28,061 nucleotides of DNA, taken from the NCBI GenBank assembly GCA_035387885.1, contig DAOOOW010000014.1:1-28061 (forward strand). The letters run 5' to 3'. The notes under the pieces are model-generated. The model saw nothing but the letters and a program-made list of their open reading frames with translations, had not been told where the DNA came from and did not search any database. The position numbers were made by a program, and so were the translations under genes. Below, piece after piece: positions 21,366-28,061 of this stretch (its first letter is position 1; each line of letters opens with the position of its first letter). The DNA comes from DAOOOW01 sp035387885 (lineage in GTDB: Bacteria > Patescibacteriota > Patescibacteriia > UBA2196).

Positions 21366-22169
21366 TTATTCTTCTTTTTTCTTGCGAGCTCTTTTTTTAG
21401 GTTTTTCTTCAGCTTCCTCAGTAGAAATTTCTTCTTCAGCCTCTTCCTCTGATTTAGCTTTTATTTCTTTAACACTTTTATTACTTAATAAAAAGGAAAA
21501 TTGTTCTACTAAAATTTGCGCAGCTTTTGTTAAAGCTTCTTCAGGCGTAATCGAACCATCTGTTTCCATGGATAAAATTAAACGATCCCAATTGGTCATA
21601 TCGCCAACACGCATATTTTCCGTATCAATAGCCACTCTTTTAATTGGTGAGAAAAAAGCATCCAAGGCAATCATGCCAACTTCTTTTTCTTTAGTGTTCA
21701 TTGATTCTGTTGGTAAATAACCGCGTCCTTTTTCTAACCAAACTTCTAAAGTAAATTCCGCTTTATGATCTGTTAATGTAGCAATCAATAATTCTGGATT
21801 AGCTATTTTAACACCGGCTGTTTTTTTAAAATCTCCAGCTTTAATTTCTTTTTCACCGCTAGCCACCAATTCCATTTTAATGGGTTCTTCAAATTCACCT
21901 TCAACTTCAAAACGAACTTGTTTTAAATTCAGACCAATTTCTACCAAATCTTCTTTGACGCCTGTAATAGTAGAAAATTCGTGTTCAGCGCCTTTAAGAC
22001 GAATAAAAGTAATGGCCACACCTTCCAAAGAAGATAATAAAATTCTTCTTAAAGCATTACCAATTGTCAAACCAAAACCAGGATATAAAGGTTCAATAAC
22101 AAATTTACCTTCATAAGGTGAATTTCCGGCTTGGAATTCTTTTTTTTGAGCAATGGGAAGAATGTTCAT
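21366..22169 (-). CDS. rpoA: RNA polymerase alpha subunit lacking the C-terminal domain
   Basis: This 267-residue alpha subunit contains the complete N-terminal dimerisation and assembly domain: GKFVIEPLYPGFGLTIGNALRRILLSS, EGVAITFIRLKGAEHEFS, KGRGYLPTE and MRVGDMTNWDRLILSMETDGSITPEEAL. The sequence after about residue 231 is a charged tail (KSEEEAEEEISTEEAEEKPKKRARKKKEE) and not the helix-hairpin-helix C-terminal domain that contacts UP elements and activators in the usual 315-330-residue protein. The frame ends at a plain UAA, and no separate CTD-coding stretch is visible downstream. The gene is in standard order between rpsD and rplQ, with a composite repeat inserted before it. Confidence 0.96.
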   Translation of the reverse strand: MNILPIAQKKEFQAGNSPYEGKFVIEPLYPGFGLTIGNALRRILLSSLEGVAITFIRLKGAEHEFSTITGVKEDLVEIGLNLKQVRFEVEGEFEEPIKMELVASGEKEIKAGDFKKTAGVKIANPELLIATLTDHKAEFTLEVWLEKGRGYLPTESMNTKEKEVGMIALDAFFSPIKRVAIDTENMRVGDMTNWDRLILSMETDGSITPEEALTKAAQILVEQFSFLLSNKSVKEIKAKSEEEAEEEISTEEAEEKPKKRARKKKEE

Positions 22170-22195
22170 ATTTTTTAATTTTTTATTGTCATTCC

Positions 22196-22289
22196 GACTG
22201 GCCCATAAGGCTGTTAGGAATGGAGGAATCTGTTTTTAAATATAGATCCCTCGACTCAAAGCGACCAAAACAGCCGCTCGGGATGACAA
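22196..22289. repeat. Composite palindromic element between rpsD and rpoA
   Basis: It runs from TTGTCATTCCGACT to CGGGATGACAA with a central GGAATC...GATCC. The right half is almost the same as in 15731-15835. It lies inside the ribosomal operon, in the transcript between rpsD and rpoA, where it would form a large RNA hairpin and could modulate expression. Confidence 0.9.
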
Positions 22290-22309
22290 TAAATATTTTG
22301 AATAAAAAA

Positions 22310-22930
22310 TTATTTAGAATAAAACTCAACGATTAATCTTGGATCTATGCCAATTTCCAATTCTTTATCCGCTGGCAGAGATATAATTACACCTTTAGTT
22401 TCATTAGTATCCCAATTAATCCAAGAAGGAGCTTCTTTGTGGCTAATGTTTTTTAGATTATCAGCTAAAATACCTTTGTTCTTTTTAATGCTAATAACAT
22501 CATTTATTTTTACTAAATATGAAGGAATGTTTAATTTTTTACCATTAACTAAAAGCAAATTGTGGCCTACAAATTGTCTGGCTTGGGGGCGAGAAGTTGC
22601 TAAACCCAAACGATAAACCACGTTGTCTAATCTTCTTTCTAAAAGTTCCACTAATTTTAAACCTGTATCGCCTTTGGCCTTGCTAGCTTCAGCAAAAACT
22701 TTTCTAAGTTGACGTTCCATTAAGCCATAAAGTAATTTTATTTTTTGTTTTTCTTGCAAATGCAAACCATAATCGGTTAATCTTTTATAACCTTTTGGCC
22801 CATGAGCGCCAGGTGGATAATTTCTTTTAGTCAAAGCACATTTAGCTCCGTCACCACGCAAGCCTTTGGTGCAAAGTTTAACACCCAGACGACGACATTG
22901 TTTACAATTTGGTTTAAGATTTCTAGACAT
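22310..22930 (-). CDS. rpsD: Small ribosomal subunit protein uS4, zinc-binding form
   Basis: uS4 (206 residues) starts 16S assembly. The ATG at 22930 gives MSRNLKPNCKQCRRLGVKLC; an in-frame extension upstream to 22969 overlaps rpsK and is rejected. Four Cys (CKQC, KLC, KCAL) match the zinc-binding S4 subtype. Then come RNYPPGAHG, DYGLHLQEKQKIKLLYGLMERQ, and the S4 RNA-binding domain LLERRLDNVVYRLGLATSRPQARQFVGH with VNGKKLNIPSYLV. The start lies one base beyond the rpsK stop. Confidence 0.96.
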   Translation of the reverse strand: MSRNLKPNCKQCRRLGVKLCTKGLRGDGAKCALTKRNYPPGAHGPKGYKRLTDYGLHLQEKQKIKLLYGLMERQLRKVFAEASKAKGDTGLKLVELLERRLDNVVYRLGLATSRPQARQFVGHNLLLVNGKKLNIPSYLVKINDVISIKKNKGILADNLKNISHKEAPSWINWDTNETKGVIISLPADKELEIGIDPRLIVEFYSK

Positions 22931-22931
22931 A

Positions 22932-23477
22932 TTATATTCTTCTTCTCTTTCTAGGACGACAACCGCCATGTGGCACAGGAGTTGTATCTTTAATAGAAAT
23001 TATTTTTATACCATTAGTATCAAAAGCGCGCACAGCAGCCTCACGACCAGTACCCACGCCGGACACAAAAACATCTAATTCTTTAATACCCATAGTTTTA
23101 ATTTTATCAGCTAAATTTTTAACAATAATACCCGCGGCATAAGGAGTAGATTTTTTTGGTCCTTTAAAACCGCTTTTACCAGCAGTTGACCACAATAAAA
23201 CCGCGCCGTTTAAATCTGTAATGGAAATTAAAGTATTATTGTAGGTTGATTTAACATGAGCTTGACCTCGACCACCTCTTAAAAAAGGTGCACTTTTCTT
23301 TTTCTTTTTACCTTTAACAATAGTAATTTTTGATTCCTTGGTTTCCGGTTGTACTGCTTCTACTTCGGCGTTTGATTCAGCAATTTCTGCTTTTTCAAAA
23401 TTTAAAACTTCACCAGTTTCGACTGGGGTTTCTGAAATATTTTTATTTTCATTAATTGTTTTATTTTCTTCTTTCAT
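22932..23477 (-). CDS. rpsK: Small ribosomal subunit protein uS11 with an acidic N-terminal extension
   Basis: uS11 (181 residues) lines the 30S platform. The core begins near residue 56 (GKKKKKSAPFLRGGRGQAHV), with STYNNTLISITDLNGAVLLWSTAGKSGFKGPKKSTPYAA, ELDVFVSGVGTGREAAVRAF and PVPHGGCRPRKRRRI. The first 50 residues are Glu/Asn/Val-rich, acidic, and absent from the standard 129-residue protein. The closing motif reads RPRKRRRI rather than the usual RPPKRRRV. Confidence 0.96.
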   Translation of the reverse strand: MKEENKTINENKNISETPVETGEVLNFEKAEIAESNAEVEAVQPETKESKITIVKGKKKKKSAPFLRGGRGQAHVKSTYNNTLISITDLNGAVLLWSTAGKSGFKGPKKSTPYAAGIIVKNLADKIKTMGIKELDVFVSGVGTGREAAVRAFDTNGIKIISIKDTTPVPHGGCRPRKRRRI

Positions 23478-23500
23478 ATTATTAGCACTATTAGCATTGT

Positions 23501-23890
23501 TTAAGTCTTTTGCGCGCTTGGTTTTCTGCCAGAACCAACAGATTTTCTGACATTACCTCTAACAGTTCGACAATTTCTTCTGGTAGATTGACCGCGGGCA
23601 GGTAAATTTTTAGCATGACGACTGCCACGATACGAACCAATTTCTCTTAAACGTTTAATATTGCTTAAAATATCACGGCGCAAATCACCTTCTACCCGAT
23701 ATTCTTTTTCAATTTTTTGACGTAAAACATTCAATTGTTCTTCAGACAAATCTTTGACACGAATATTACCATCAATTTTTGTCATTGCTAAAATTTTTTT
23801 AGATTCTGTTAAGCCAATGCCAAAAATATAGGTTAAACCTATTTCTATTCTTTTATCATTAGGTAAATTTATGCCTGCAATTCTAGCCAT
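23501..23890 (-). CDS. rpsM: Small ribosomal subunit protein uS13
   Basis: uS13 (129 residues) sits at the 30S head and bridges to the 50S subunit. It shows MARIAGINLPNDKRIEIGLTYIFGIG, the helix-two-turn-helix region, LREIGSYRGSRHAKNLPARGQSTRRNCRTVRG and a basic tail ending PSAQKT. Length is slightly above the common 118-126. The gap to rpsK is 23 bp. Confidence 0.96.
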   Translation of the reverse strand: MARIAGINLPNDKRIEIGLTYIFGIGLTESKKILAMTKIDGNIRVKDLSEEQLNVLRQKIEKEYRVEGDLRRDILSNIKRLREIGSYRGSRHAKNLPARGQSTRRNCRTVRGNVRKSVGSGRKPSAQKT

Positions 23891-23896
23891 AAAAAA

Positions 23897-24010
23897 TTAA
23901 CCCTGTCGTTGCTTGTGTTTAGGATTTTTGCAAATCACAACCACGCGCTTTTTACGGCGTATGACTTGGCAATCTTTGCAAATTTTTTTTACAGAAGCGC
24001 GAACTTTCAT
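23897..24010 (-). CDS. rpmJ: Large ribosomal subunit protein bL36
   Basis: This 37-residue protein is MKVRASVKKICKDCQVIRRK continuing to a basic C-terminus with ICKNPKHKQRQG. It contains the C-x2-C, C-x4-H zinc ribbon of the C+ form of bL36 (CKDC and CKNPKH). It ends six bases before rpsM and follows infA, in standard order. Confidence 0.94.
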   Translation of the reverse strand: MKVRASVKKICKDCQVIRRKKRVVVICKNPKHKQRQG

Positions 24011-24041
24011 ATTTTAAATATTTGATAATTTCATTTTAATT

Positions 24042-24335
24042 TTACAAACGATACATGATTCTACCTTTGGTTAAATCATAAGGTGTAATTTCCACCTTAA
24101 CCTTATCACCAGGAATCAACATAATTTTATTAAGACGCATTTTACCAGAAAGTTTAGCCACAATTTCTTGACCGTTATCTAATTTAACACGGAAAGTTAT
24201 ACTTGGCAAGGATTCAACCACTTCGCCAACAACCTCAATAAAACCTTTTTTATTAACCTTTAATTGGCTATTATCTTCTCTGGCTTGAAAGCTTGAATTA
24301 TTAGTTAAATTGTTATTAGATGTGGCTTCATTCAT
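24042..24335 (-). CDS. infA: Translation initiation factor IF-1 with N-terminal extension
   Basis: IF-1 (97 residues) blocks the A-site during initiation. The S1-like OB fold spans residues 28-97: FIEVVGEVVESLPSITFRVKLDNG, IVAKLSGKMRLNKIMLIPGDKV and PYDLTKGRIMYRL. The first 26 residues are a Asn/Ser-rich extension not found in the usual 72-residue factor; no internal ATG lies at the core start, so the extension seems real. It opens the ribosomal operon behind the promoter at 24436-24464 and has no ribosome binding site. Confidence 0.95.
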   Translation of the reverse strand: MNEATSNNNLTNNSSFQAREDNSQLKVNKKGFIEVVGEVVESLPSITFRVKLDNGQEIVAKLSGKMRLNKIMLIPGDKVKVEITPYDLTKGRIMYRL

Positions 24336-24435
24336 TGATTAAATTTAAATAATTGAGTATAAAAAATATCCAGAATATTTCTATTCTTTAAAATTTATTT
24401 TTTATATTGTTTTTTAGGTAATTTATTATATGTTC

Positions 24436-24464
24436 AGTATAAGATAAAGTTAAAATACTGTCAA
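24436..24464 (-). promoter_or_regulatory. Promoter of the infA to rpsI ribosomal operon
   Basis: On the minus strand TTGACA (24459-24464), 17 bp, then TATACT (24436-24441), 11 of 12 consensus positions. The leader to the infA ATG (24335) is about 95 nt, AT-rich, with no obvious ribosomal-protein binding structure. Confidence 0.88.
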
Positions 24465-24484
24465 GAGTACTAAAAATTAAGACT

Positions 24485-25723
24485 CTAAAGTCCATCTTTA
24501 CTTAAAACAACATTAACTTTGGTGGCCGAATTGGGAACCTTAGAACTTAAATTCCAAGAAAAAATAAATCTAACATCTTTTACTTTAGGTAAAGACAAAA
24601 TATATCTTCTAGCCTCGGCTTCATTTTTACCTAAAATATTATTTTTTATCTCCTCTAAAGCCATATTCTCAGCCACTGGAAAAGTAGCTTTAATTTTTAA
24701 ATCTACCAATCCCAAATCATAGTTAGCTTGAACAACTTCTAAATTTAGATCGCCCAATTCTCCTTCAGCAATTACTTCCCCCGATTTTAGATCTTGGGTC
24801 ATTCTTTCTTTTAAAACTTGCCGCATGTGTTTATTGTCATAAGCAAATGTGCGAGCTTTTAATTTTAAAGACATTTTAAAATTGTCTGCTTTGGCATCTA
24901 TCTCAAATTCTTTAGTTAATTCCACGATTGAAAAATTAATTAGTTGTTCAGAAATTACCAAATCCGGACTAACCTTTTTATTAATTTTTTCCTTTAAAAT
25001 AACTTCCAAATCTTTGCTTAATTTATCTTGAGCTTTATTTAAATCATCTTCAGAGACTACACGCTCTGTCTTATCACTGCCCCCAACTGTATTGCCTGAG
25101 ATTAAACCATAAATTTTTTCTTGCTTATCTAGAGGCAAACTACCAATATTTATTCTACCATTAATGTTATTACTGGCTGTGCCGGCTTCTTTGGCTTTAA
25201 TAGCTACAGAAATTTCTCCTTGAATAACCTGACCTGTTTCATCAACTTTAGCGCCAGGAATTGTTGTATCGGCTGTTAAATGAAAAACCTTGCCATTGTC
25301 GCTAACTAAATCAGTGTCTTTGGTTAAAGGTTGCGATAAACCGGTTTTATTAGTCAATAGCACTTGTCCGTTAGCATAATCACCTAAATTTTTAGAACCA
25401 GTAGCTGAAAAAGTATCTTCTTTAGTTTCTTCAGCTGCTATAATTTCTGCTTTAAATATATTGTTACTTTCATTTACTTGCTCATTATTGGTATTCAATT
25501 GGACATTAAATTCTTTGGCCCTATCCTCAATATCTGGGATAATTAAAACTTTGACTCTGGCTAAAACATAAGTAAACAAAAGATAAACACCTAAAATTAT
25601 TAGAGTTAAATAGATAATTTTTCTCCACCAGGTTTTTTTCTTGCCTGTTGAACCATTTCTTTTGGCTGGCATAGCTGAAGGAAAATTATGTTGCGGACGA
25701 AATGATTGGACATTAAAGGACAT
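24485..25723 (-). CDS. Membrane protein with a baseplate-J-like extracellular region
   Basis: This 412-residue protein has a basic cytoplasmic start (about 1-30), one transmembrane helix (WRKIIYLTLIILGVYLLFTYVLA, about 33-55) and a large external part. GQVLLTNKTGLSQPLTKDTDLVSDNGKVFHLTADTTIPG, then VAIKAKEAGTASNNINGRINIG, look like the strand-rich N-terminal domain of baseplate J/gp47 proteins, a resemblance seen, from memory, in many CPR surface proteins. The remainder alternates helices and strands with no motif. No phage gene is nearby, so it is more likely a cell-surface anchor or adhesion component than a tail part. It starts 14 kb away from the envelope cluster and no shared transcript with alaS is evident, since a repeat pair separates them. 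Confidence 0.68.
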   Translation of the reverse strand: MSFNVQSFRPQHNFPSAMPAKRNGSTGKKKTWWRKIIYLTLIILGVYLLFTYVLARVKVLIIPDIEDRAKEFNVQLNTNNEQVNESNNIFKAEIIAAEETKEDTFSATGSKNLGDYANGQVLLTNKTGLSQPLTKDTDLVSDNGKVFHLTADTTIPGAKVDETGQVIQGEISVAIKAKEAGTASNNINGRINIGSLPLDKQEKIYGLISGNTVGGSDKTERVVSEDDLNKAQDKLSKDLEVILKEKINKKVSPDLVISEQLINFSIVELTKEFEIDAKADNFKMSLKLKARTFAYDNKHMRQVLKERMTQDLKSGEVIAEGELGDLNLEVVQANYDLGLVDLKIKATFPVAENMALEEIKNNILGKNEAEARRYILSLPKVKDVRFIFSWNLSSKVPNSATKVNVVLSKDGL

Positions 25724-25802
25724 AGTTTTGTGAAAAAATTTTTAATTTTTAAACTCAAATTTTAAAATAATTTTTAATTTTTAATTTTCAAACCCACATT
25801 TT

Positions 25803-25922
25803 TGTCATTCCAGCGAAAGCGGGAATCCAGGCGAGATGAACCAGTCATTTGATAAATCTTGCCATGTTTTTTGAATTCCCAATCCGCCCGCCTTGGATCG
25901 GCGAGACGGTCGGGAATGACAC
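25803..25922. repeat. Pair of inverted GTCATTCC-type palindromic repeats
   Basis: The left unit (25803-25830) is TGTCATTCCAGC...GGGAATCCAG. The right unit (25873-25922) ends GGTCGGGAATGACACA and is, inverted, nearly identical to 4636-4687. GTCAT ends face outward, with a spacer of about 42 bp. It lies between the baseplate-J-like gene and alaS. An AT-rich block of TTTTTAATTTTTAA repeats (25740-25795) is adjacent. No gene is seen. Confidence 0.85.
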
Positions 25923-25937
25923 AAAAAACAAAACCTT

Positions 25938-27782
25938 TTATTCTAATTTGGCTTTAATGCGTCTAACACCTGCCGAACTGGCTTCTTCTTTAATAATTTT
26001 GAATTTCCCCAGCTCACTAGTATTTTTCACATGAGGGCCACCACAAATTTCCCGACTGAAAGGAGGCCCCGCTTCTGCGGGGTTGCTAACTGTATAAACT
26101 TTAACACGTTCGCCATATTTATTCGCAAAAACTCCCATGGCGCCTTGATTTTTAGCCGCAACTAAATCCATTTCCGCACATTCTACTGGCATTTTTCTCT
26201 GAATTTGTTCATTAACAATATTTTCGACTTGAGCAATTTGTTCTGCGGTCATTTTTTCTTCATGCGAAAAATCTAAACGCAATCTTTCATCAGTAATGTT
26301 GGAACCTTTTTGAAACACATGCTTGCCTAAAACAATTCTTAAAGCTTGTAATAACAAATGTGAAGCAGTGTGATATTTTATAGCCATGGCACTTTGATTG
26401 GCCAAACCACCTTTAAATTTGCCGGCGCTCGCTGTGCGCGAAAGATCTTGATGTTTTTGCATTTCTGCTTCAAATTTTTTATCGAAATCTTTTTCAACTT
26501 CAACTTTTTTTTCTTTAGCCATATCTTTTATTACTTCTGAAGGCAAGCCATAAGTTTGATAAAAATAAAAAGCAGATTTTCCAAAAATAATATTTTTAGC
26601 ATCTCTTACCTCTCTGCCAATTAAATATTTTTCTAATTCTTTTAAACCGATTTCTAATGTTTTTCTAAATTTATCCTCTTCTAAACTCAAATTATCCAAA
26701 ACAAATTTTTTATTAGTTTCTAATTCTGCATAAACATTCTGCATATTATCAATAACAACTGTGGCAATTTCAGCACAAAAGTTTTTATCAATACCAATTA
26801 ATTTTCCATGTCTAATTGCTCGACGGATTAATTTACGCACCACATAGCCTTGATCTGTATTTGACGGGGCAATACCAGCCGGGTCGGCCATAATAAAAGT
26901 AACCGCGCGCAAATGATCGGCGATAATGCGCATGGATTTGGTAATGTAATTTACATTTTGTAGAGACGCAAAATCTTGCGTCTCTACAAGACCATATTTT
27001 TTCCCAGACAATTCTTCAATTTTCTCAATTATTGGCCAGAACAAATCTGTCTGATAATTATCATCCAAACCATTCATAACTGCTAAAAGTCTTTCCAAAC
27101 CCGTGCCATTATCAATATTTTTTTGGCTGGCAGATTTATATTTATTCTCCCCTATCTTTTCATACTGCATAATAACATCATTACCAATTTCCACCCAGTT
27201 TTTATCTGTTGGATCAAAAACTTCTGGCACAAAATTTTTATCACCAGTCCAGTAAAACATTTCTGTGTCTGAGCCACAAGGTCCAGAATTACCCGGTAAT
27301 TCCCACCAATTATCTTTTTTAGATAATTTGGCAATACGTTTGTCGGAAAAACCAAGCTCTTGCCATTTTTGAAAACTTTCCGCGTCAAACGGCGCATCAT
27401 TATCACCAACAAAAACAGAAACAGCTAAATATTTTTGATCTATTCCTAAATCTTCAGTGATAAATTTATAAGTTAATTCTATGGCTTCAGTTTTAAAATA
27501 ATCATTTAAACTCCAATGACCAAGCATTTCAAAAAATGTGTGATGACAAGCATCGCCAACTTCATCAATATCACCAGTACGAATACATTTTTGTGAATTA
27601 ACCAATTTATTACCAGCTGGATGTTTTTCACCCAAAAGAAATGGCACCAAAGGACTCATACCAGCGGTGGTAAAAAGAATGGAAGGATCATTTTCTGGAA
27701 TTAAAGAAGCCGAGGGAATTTCGGCATGCCCATTTTTTTTGAAAAATTCAATGTATTTTTGACGCAATTCTTTGGAAGTCAT
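25938..27782 (-). CDS. alaS: Alanine-tRNA ligase lacking the C-Ala domain
   Basis: AlaS (614 residues from the ATG at 27782) charges tRNA-Ala. MTSKELRQKYIEFFKKNGH is the expected start; the in-frame upstream extension to 27860 is translated repeat and is rejected. The catalytic core has FTTAGMSPLVPFLLG, QKCIRTGDIDEVG and HHTFFEMLGHWSLNDYF, and the editing domain has HTASHLLLQALRIVLG with the second metal half-site CGGPHVKNT near the end. The protein stops about 25 residues past this, so the oligomerising C-Ala domain of the usual 850-880-residue enzyme is missing. LVETQDFASLQN (about 264-275) is encoded by a perfect 14-bp inverted repeat at 26958-26989, between the tRNA-binding and editing regions. 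A hairpin lies in the leader. Confidence 0.95.
   Translation of the reverse strand: MTSKELRQKYIEFFKKNGHAEIPSASLIPENDPSILFTTAGMSPLVPFLLGEKHPAGNKLVNSQKCIRTGDIDEVGDACHHTFFEMLGHWSLNDYFKTEAIELTYKFITEDLGIDQKYLAVSVFVGDNDAPFDAESFQKWQELGFSDKRIAKLSKKDNWWELPGNSGPCGSDTEMFYWTGDKNFVPEVFDPTDKNWVEIGNDVIMQYEKIGENKYKSASQKNIDNGTGLERLLAVMNGLDDNYQTDLFWPIIEKIEELSGKKYGLVETQDFASLQNVNYITKSMRIIADHLRAVTFIMADPAGIAPSNTDQGYVVRKLIRRAIRHGKLIGIDKNFCAEIATVVIDNMQNVYAELETNKKFVLDNLSLEEDKFRKTLEIGLKELEKYLIGREVRDAKNIIFGKSAFYFYQTYGLPSEVIKDMAKEKKVEVEKDFDKKFEAEMQKHQDLSRTASAGKFKGGLANQSAMAIKYHTASHLLLQALRIVLGKHVFQKGSNITDERLRLDFSHEEKMTAEQIAQVENIVNEQIQRKMPVECAEMDLVAAKNQGAMGVFANKYGERVKVYTVSNPAEAGPPFSREICGGPHVKNTSELGKFKIIKEEASSAGVRRIKAKLE
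26958..26989. repeat. Perfect 14-bp inverted repeat inside alaS
   Basis: TTGTAGAGACGCAA (26958-26971) and TTGCGTCTCTACAA (26976-26989) are exact complements around AATC. The motif GTAGAGACGCAA is known to me as a recurring palindrome in several bacterial groups. It is read through in frame. Confidence 0.9.
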
Positions 27783-27790
27783 ATTCAATG

Positions 27791-27840
27791 TTGTCTCCAG
27801 TCTCCCTGCCTGCCGGTAGGCAAGCTGACTGGAGACACAA
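27791..27840. repeat. Palindromic hairpin in the alaS leader
   Basis: TTGTCTCCAGTC (27791-27802) pairs imperfectly with GACTGGAGACACAA (27827-27840), with an inner GCCTGCC/GGTAGGC stem. It sits directly upstream of the alaS ATG, inside the transcript from the promoter at 27886-27914. Confidence 0.8.
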
Positions 27841-27885
27841 TGTATTTCCGCTCCATTCAAAAAACCAGAGCAAACAAAAACAATT

Positions 27886-27914
27886 TTAATATATTAACAT
27901 TTTACCAAAATCAA
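27886..27914 (-). promoter_or_regulatory. Candidate alaS promoter
   Basis: On the minus strand TTGATT (27909-27914), 17 bp, then TATTAA (27886-27891). The leader of about 95 nt carries the hairpin at 27791-27840. Spacing is ideal, hexamers are moderate. Confidence 0.5.
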
Positions 27915-27931
27915 GATAAAAAAGCAATAAA

Positions 27932-27961
27932 AAAAATCACTTTTAATTAAAAGTGATTTTT
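27932..27961. terminator. Palindromic terminator at the right edge
   Basis: AAAAATCACTTTT and AAAAGTGATTTTT pair perfectly around AATT. On the minus strand it follows the partial gene at 27986-28061 and ends in a T-run. Confidence 0.82.
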
Positions 27962-27985
27962 ATCTATATTTCTTTTATCCGTTAA

Positions 27986-28061
27986 TTATTTATTGTCTAA
28001 ATAAAATTGTTGCATTGCAGCGTCAAGTTTACACTCGCACACTGATTTAATTTTTGCATAG
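27986..28061 (-). CDS. C-terminal end of an unidentified gene cut by the window edge
   Basis: The minus-strand frame that enters at the right edge reads YAKIKSVCECKLDAAMQQFY and LDNK, then UAA at 27986-27988. A good terminator follows 25 bp later, which supports a real gene end. About 24 residues are visible; a CxC pair is the only notable feature. The rest lies beyond the window, so no function is assigned. Confidence 0.55.
   Translation of the reverse strand, partial: YAKIKSVCECKLDAAMQQFYLDNK

Noticed and set aside
22931..22969. Longer uS4 starting inside rpsK
   Set aside because: The family begins MSRNLKP-like at 22930; the extension overlaps the conserved rpsK end.
24485..25723. Prophage remnant, from the baseplate-J-like similarity
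   Set aside because: No other phage gene lies nearby and the protein has a single N-terminal membrane anchor typical of a cell-surface protein.
355..25922. CRISPR array
   Set aside because: Repeats are palindromic, dispersed, in both orientations and without regular unique spacers; no cas gene is present.
27783..27860. N-terminal extension of AlaS from an upstream ATG
   Set aside because: The added residues are a translation of the palindrome at 27791-27840; the family start is MTSKELRQ at 27782.

Overview
The window looks like a chromosomal segment of a reduced, AT-rich bacterium of the Patescibacteria/CPR radiation, most likely Parcubacteria-like. This is inferred from gene content and sequence style, not from a database match. 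Signs include a membrane protein plus VirD4-like ATPase operon, a short TsaB, an RNA polymerase alpha subunit without its C-terminal domain, a 614-residue AlaS without a C-Ala domain, a tRNA without encoded CCA, and near-absence of Shine-Dalgarno sites before housekeeping genes. UGA acts as a normal stop: ruvX and the VirD4-like gene end in UGA inside ATGA overlaps with the next start. The code is therefore standard bacterial, not code 25.

Layout, left to right. 1-533: a small membrane-protein gene with its own terminator, then a pair of inverted palindromic repeats. 534-4573 (minus): one operon of membrane protein, VirD4-like ATPase, RuvX and a solo GIY-YIG nuclease. 4891-6814 (minus): a sigma-region-4/HARE-like regulator followed by an unusual signal peptidase I. 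7022-9606 (minus): secD-secF, with SecD carrying a parvulin-like insert. 9776-11958 (minus): a small Cys protein, tsaB, an RluB/RsuA-type pseudouridine synthase and a winged-helix regulator. 12043-14296: truB (minus) and ruvA (plus) among three small plus-strand genes, one with an in-frame UGA. 14384-18576 (plus): femX-like gene, tRNA-Arg(CCG), YbhN-like membrane protein and a Mur ligase, a cell-envelope group. 18641-19743 (minus): PspC, DUF1294 and a small orphan. 19910-24335 (minus): infA-rpmJ-rpsM-rpsK-rpsD-rpoA-rplQ-rplM-rpsI behind a near-consensus promoter. 24485-27782 (minus): a baseplate-J-like membrane protein and alaS. The right edge holds the end of one more minus-strand gene.

Three patterns stand out. 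First, palindromic elements are scattered through the window and several lie in frame inside housekeeping genes (ruvX, truB, femX, murE, alaS), much as Rickettsia palindromic elements do. A solo GIY-YIG nuclease gene sits directly beside one element pair and is a candidate partner. Second, five small orphan genes carry strong GGAGG-type ribosome binding sites, and each is followed by a compact intrinsic terminator. No housekeeping gene here has such a ribosome binding site, so two translation-initiation classes appear to coexist. Third, several proteins have unusual architecture: SecD with an inserted, apparently permuted parvulin domain, a LepB with Ala at the usual nucleophile position, a sigma-region-4 protein lacking regions 2 and 3, and alpha without its CTD.

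All family calls come from reading the translations; no search was run.
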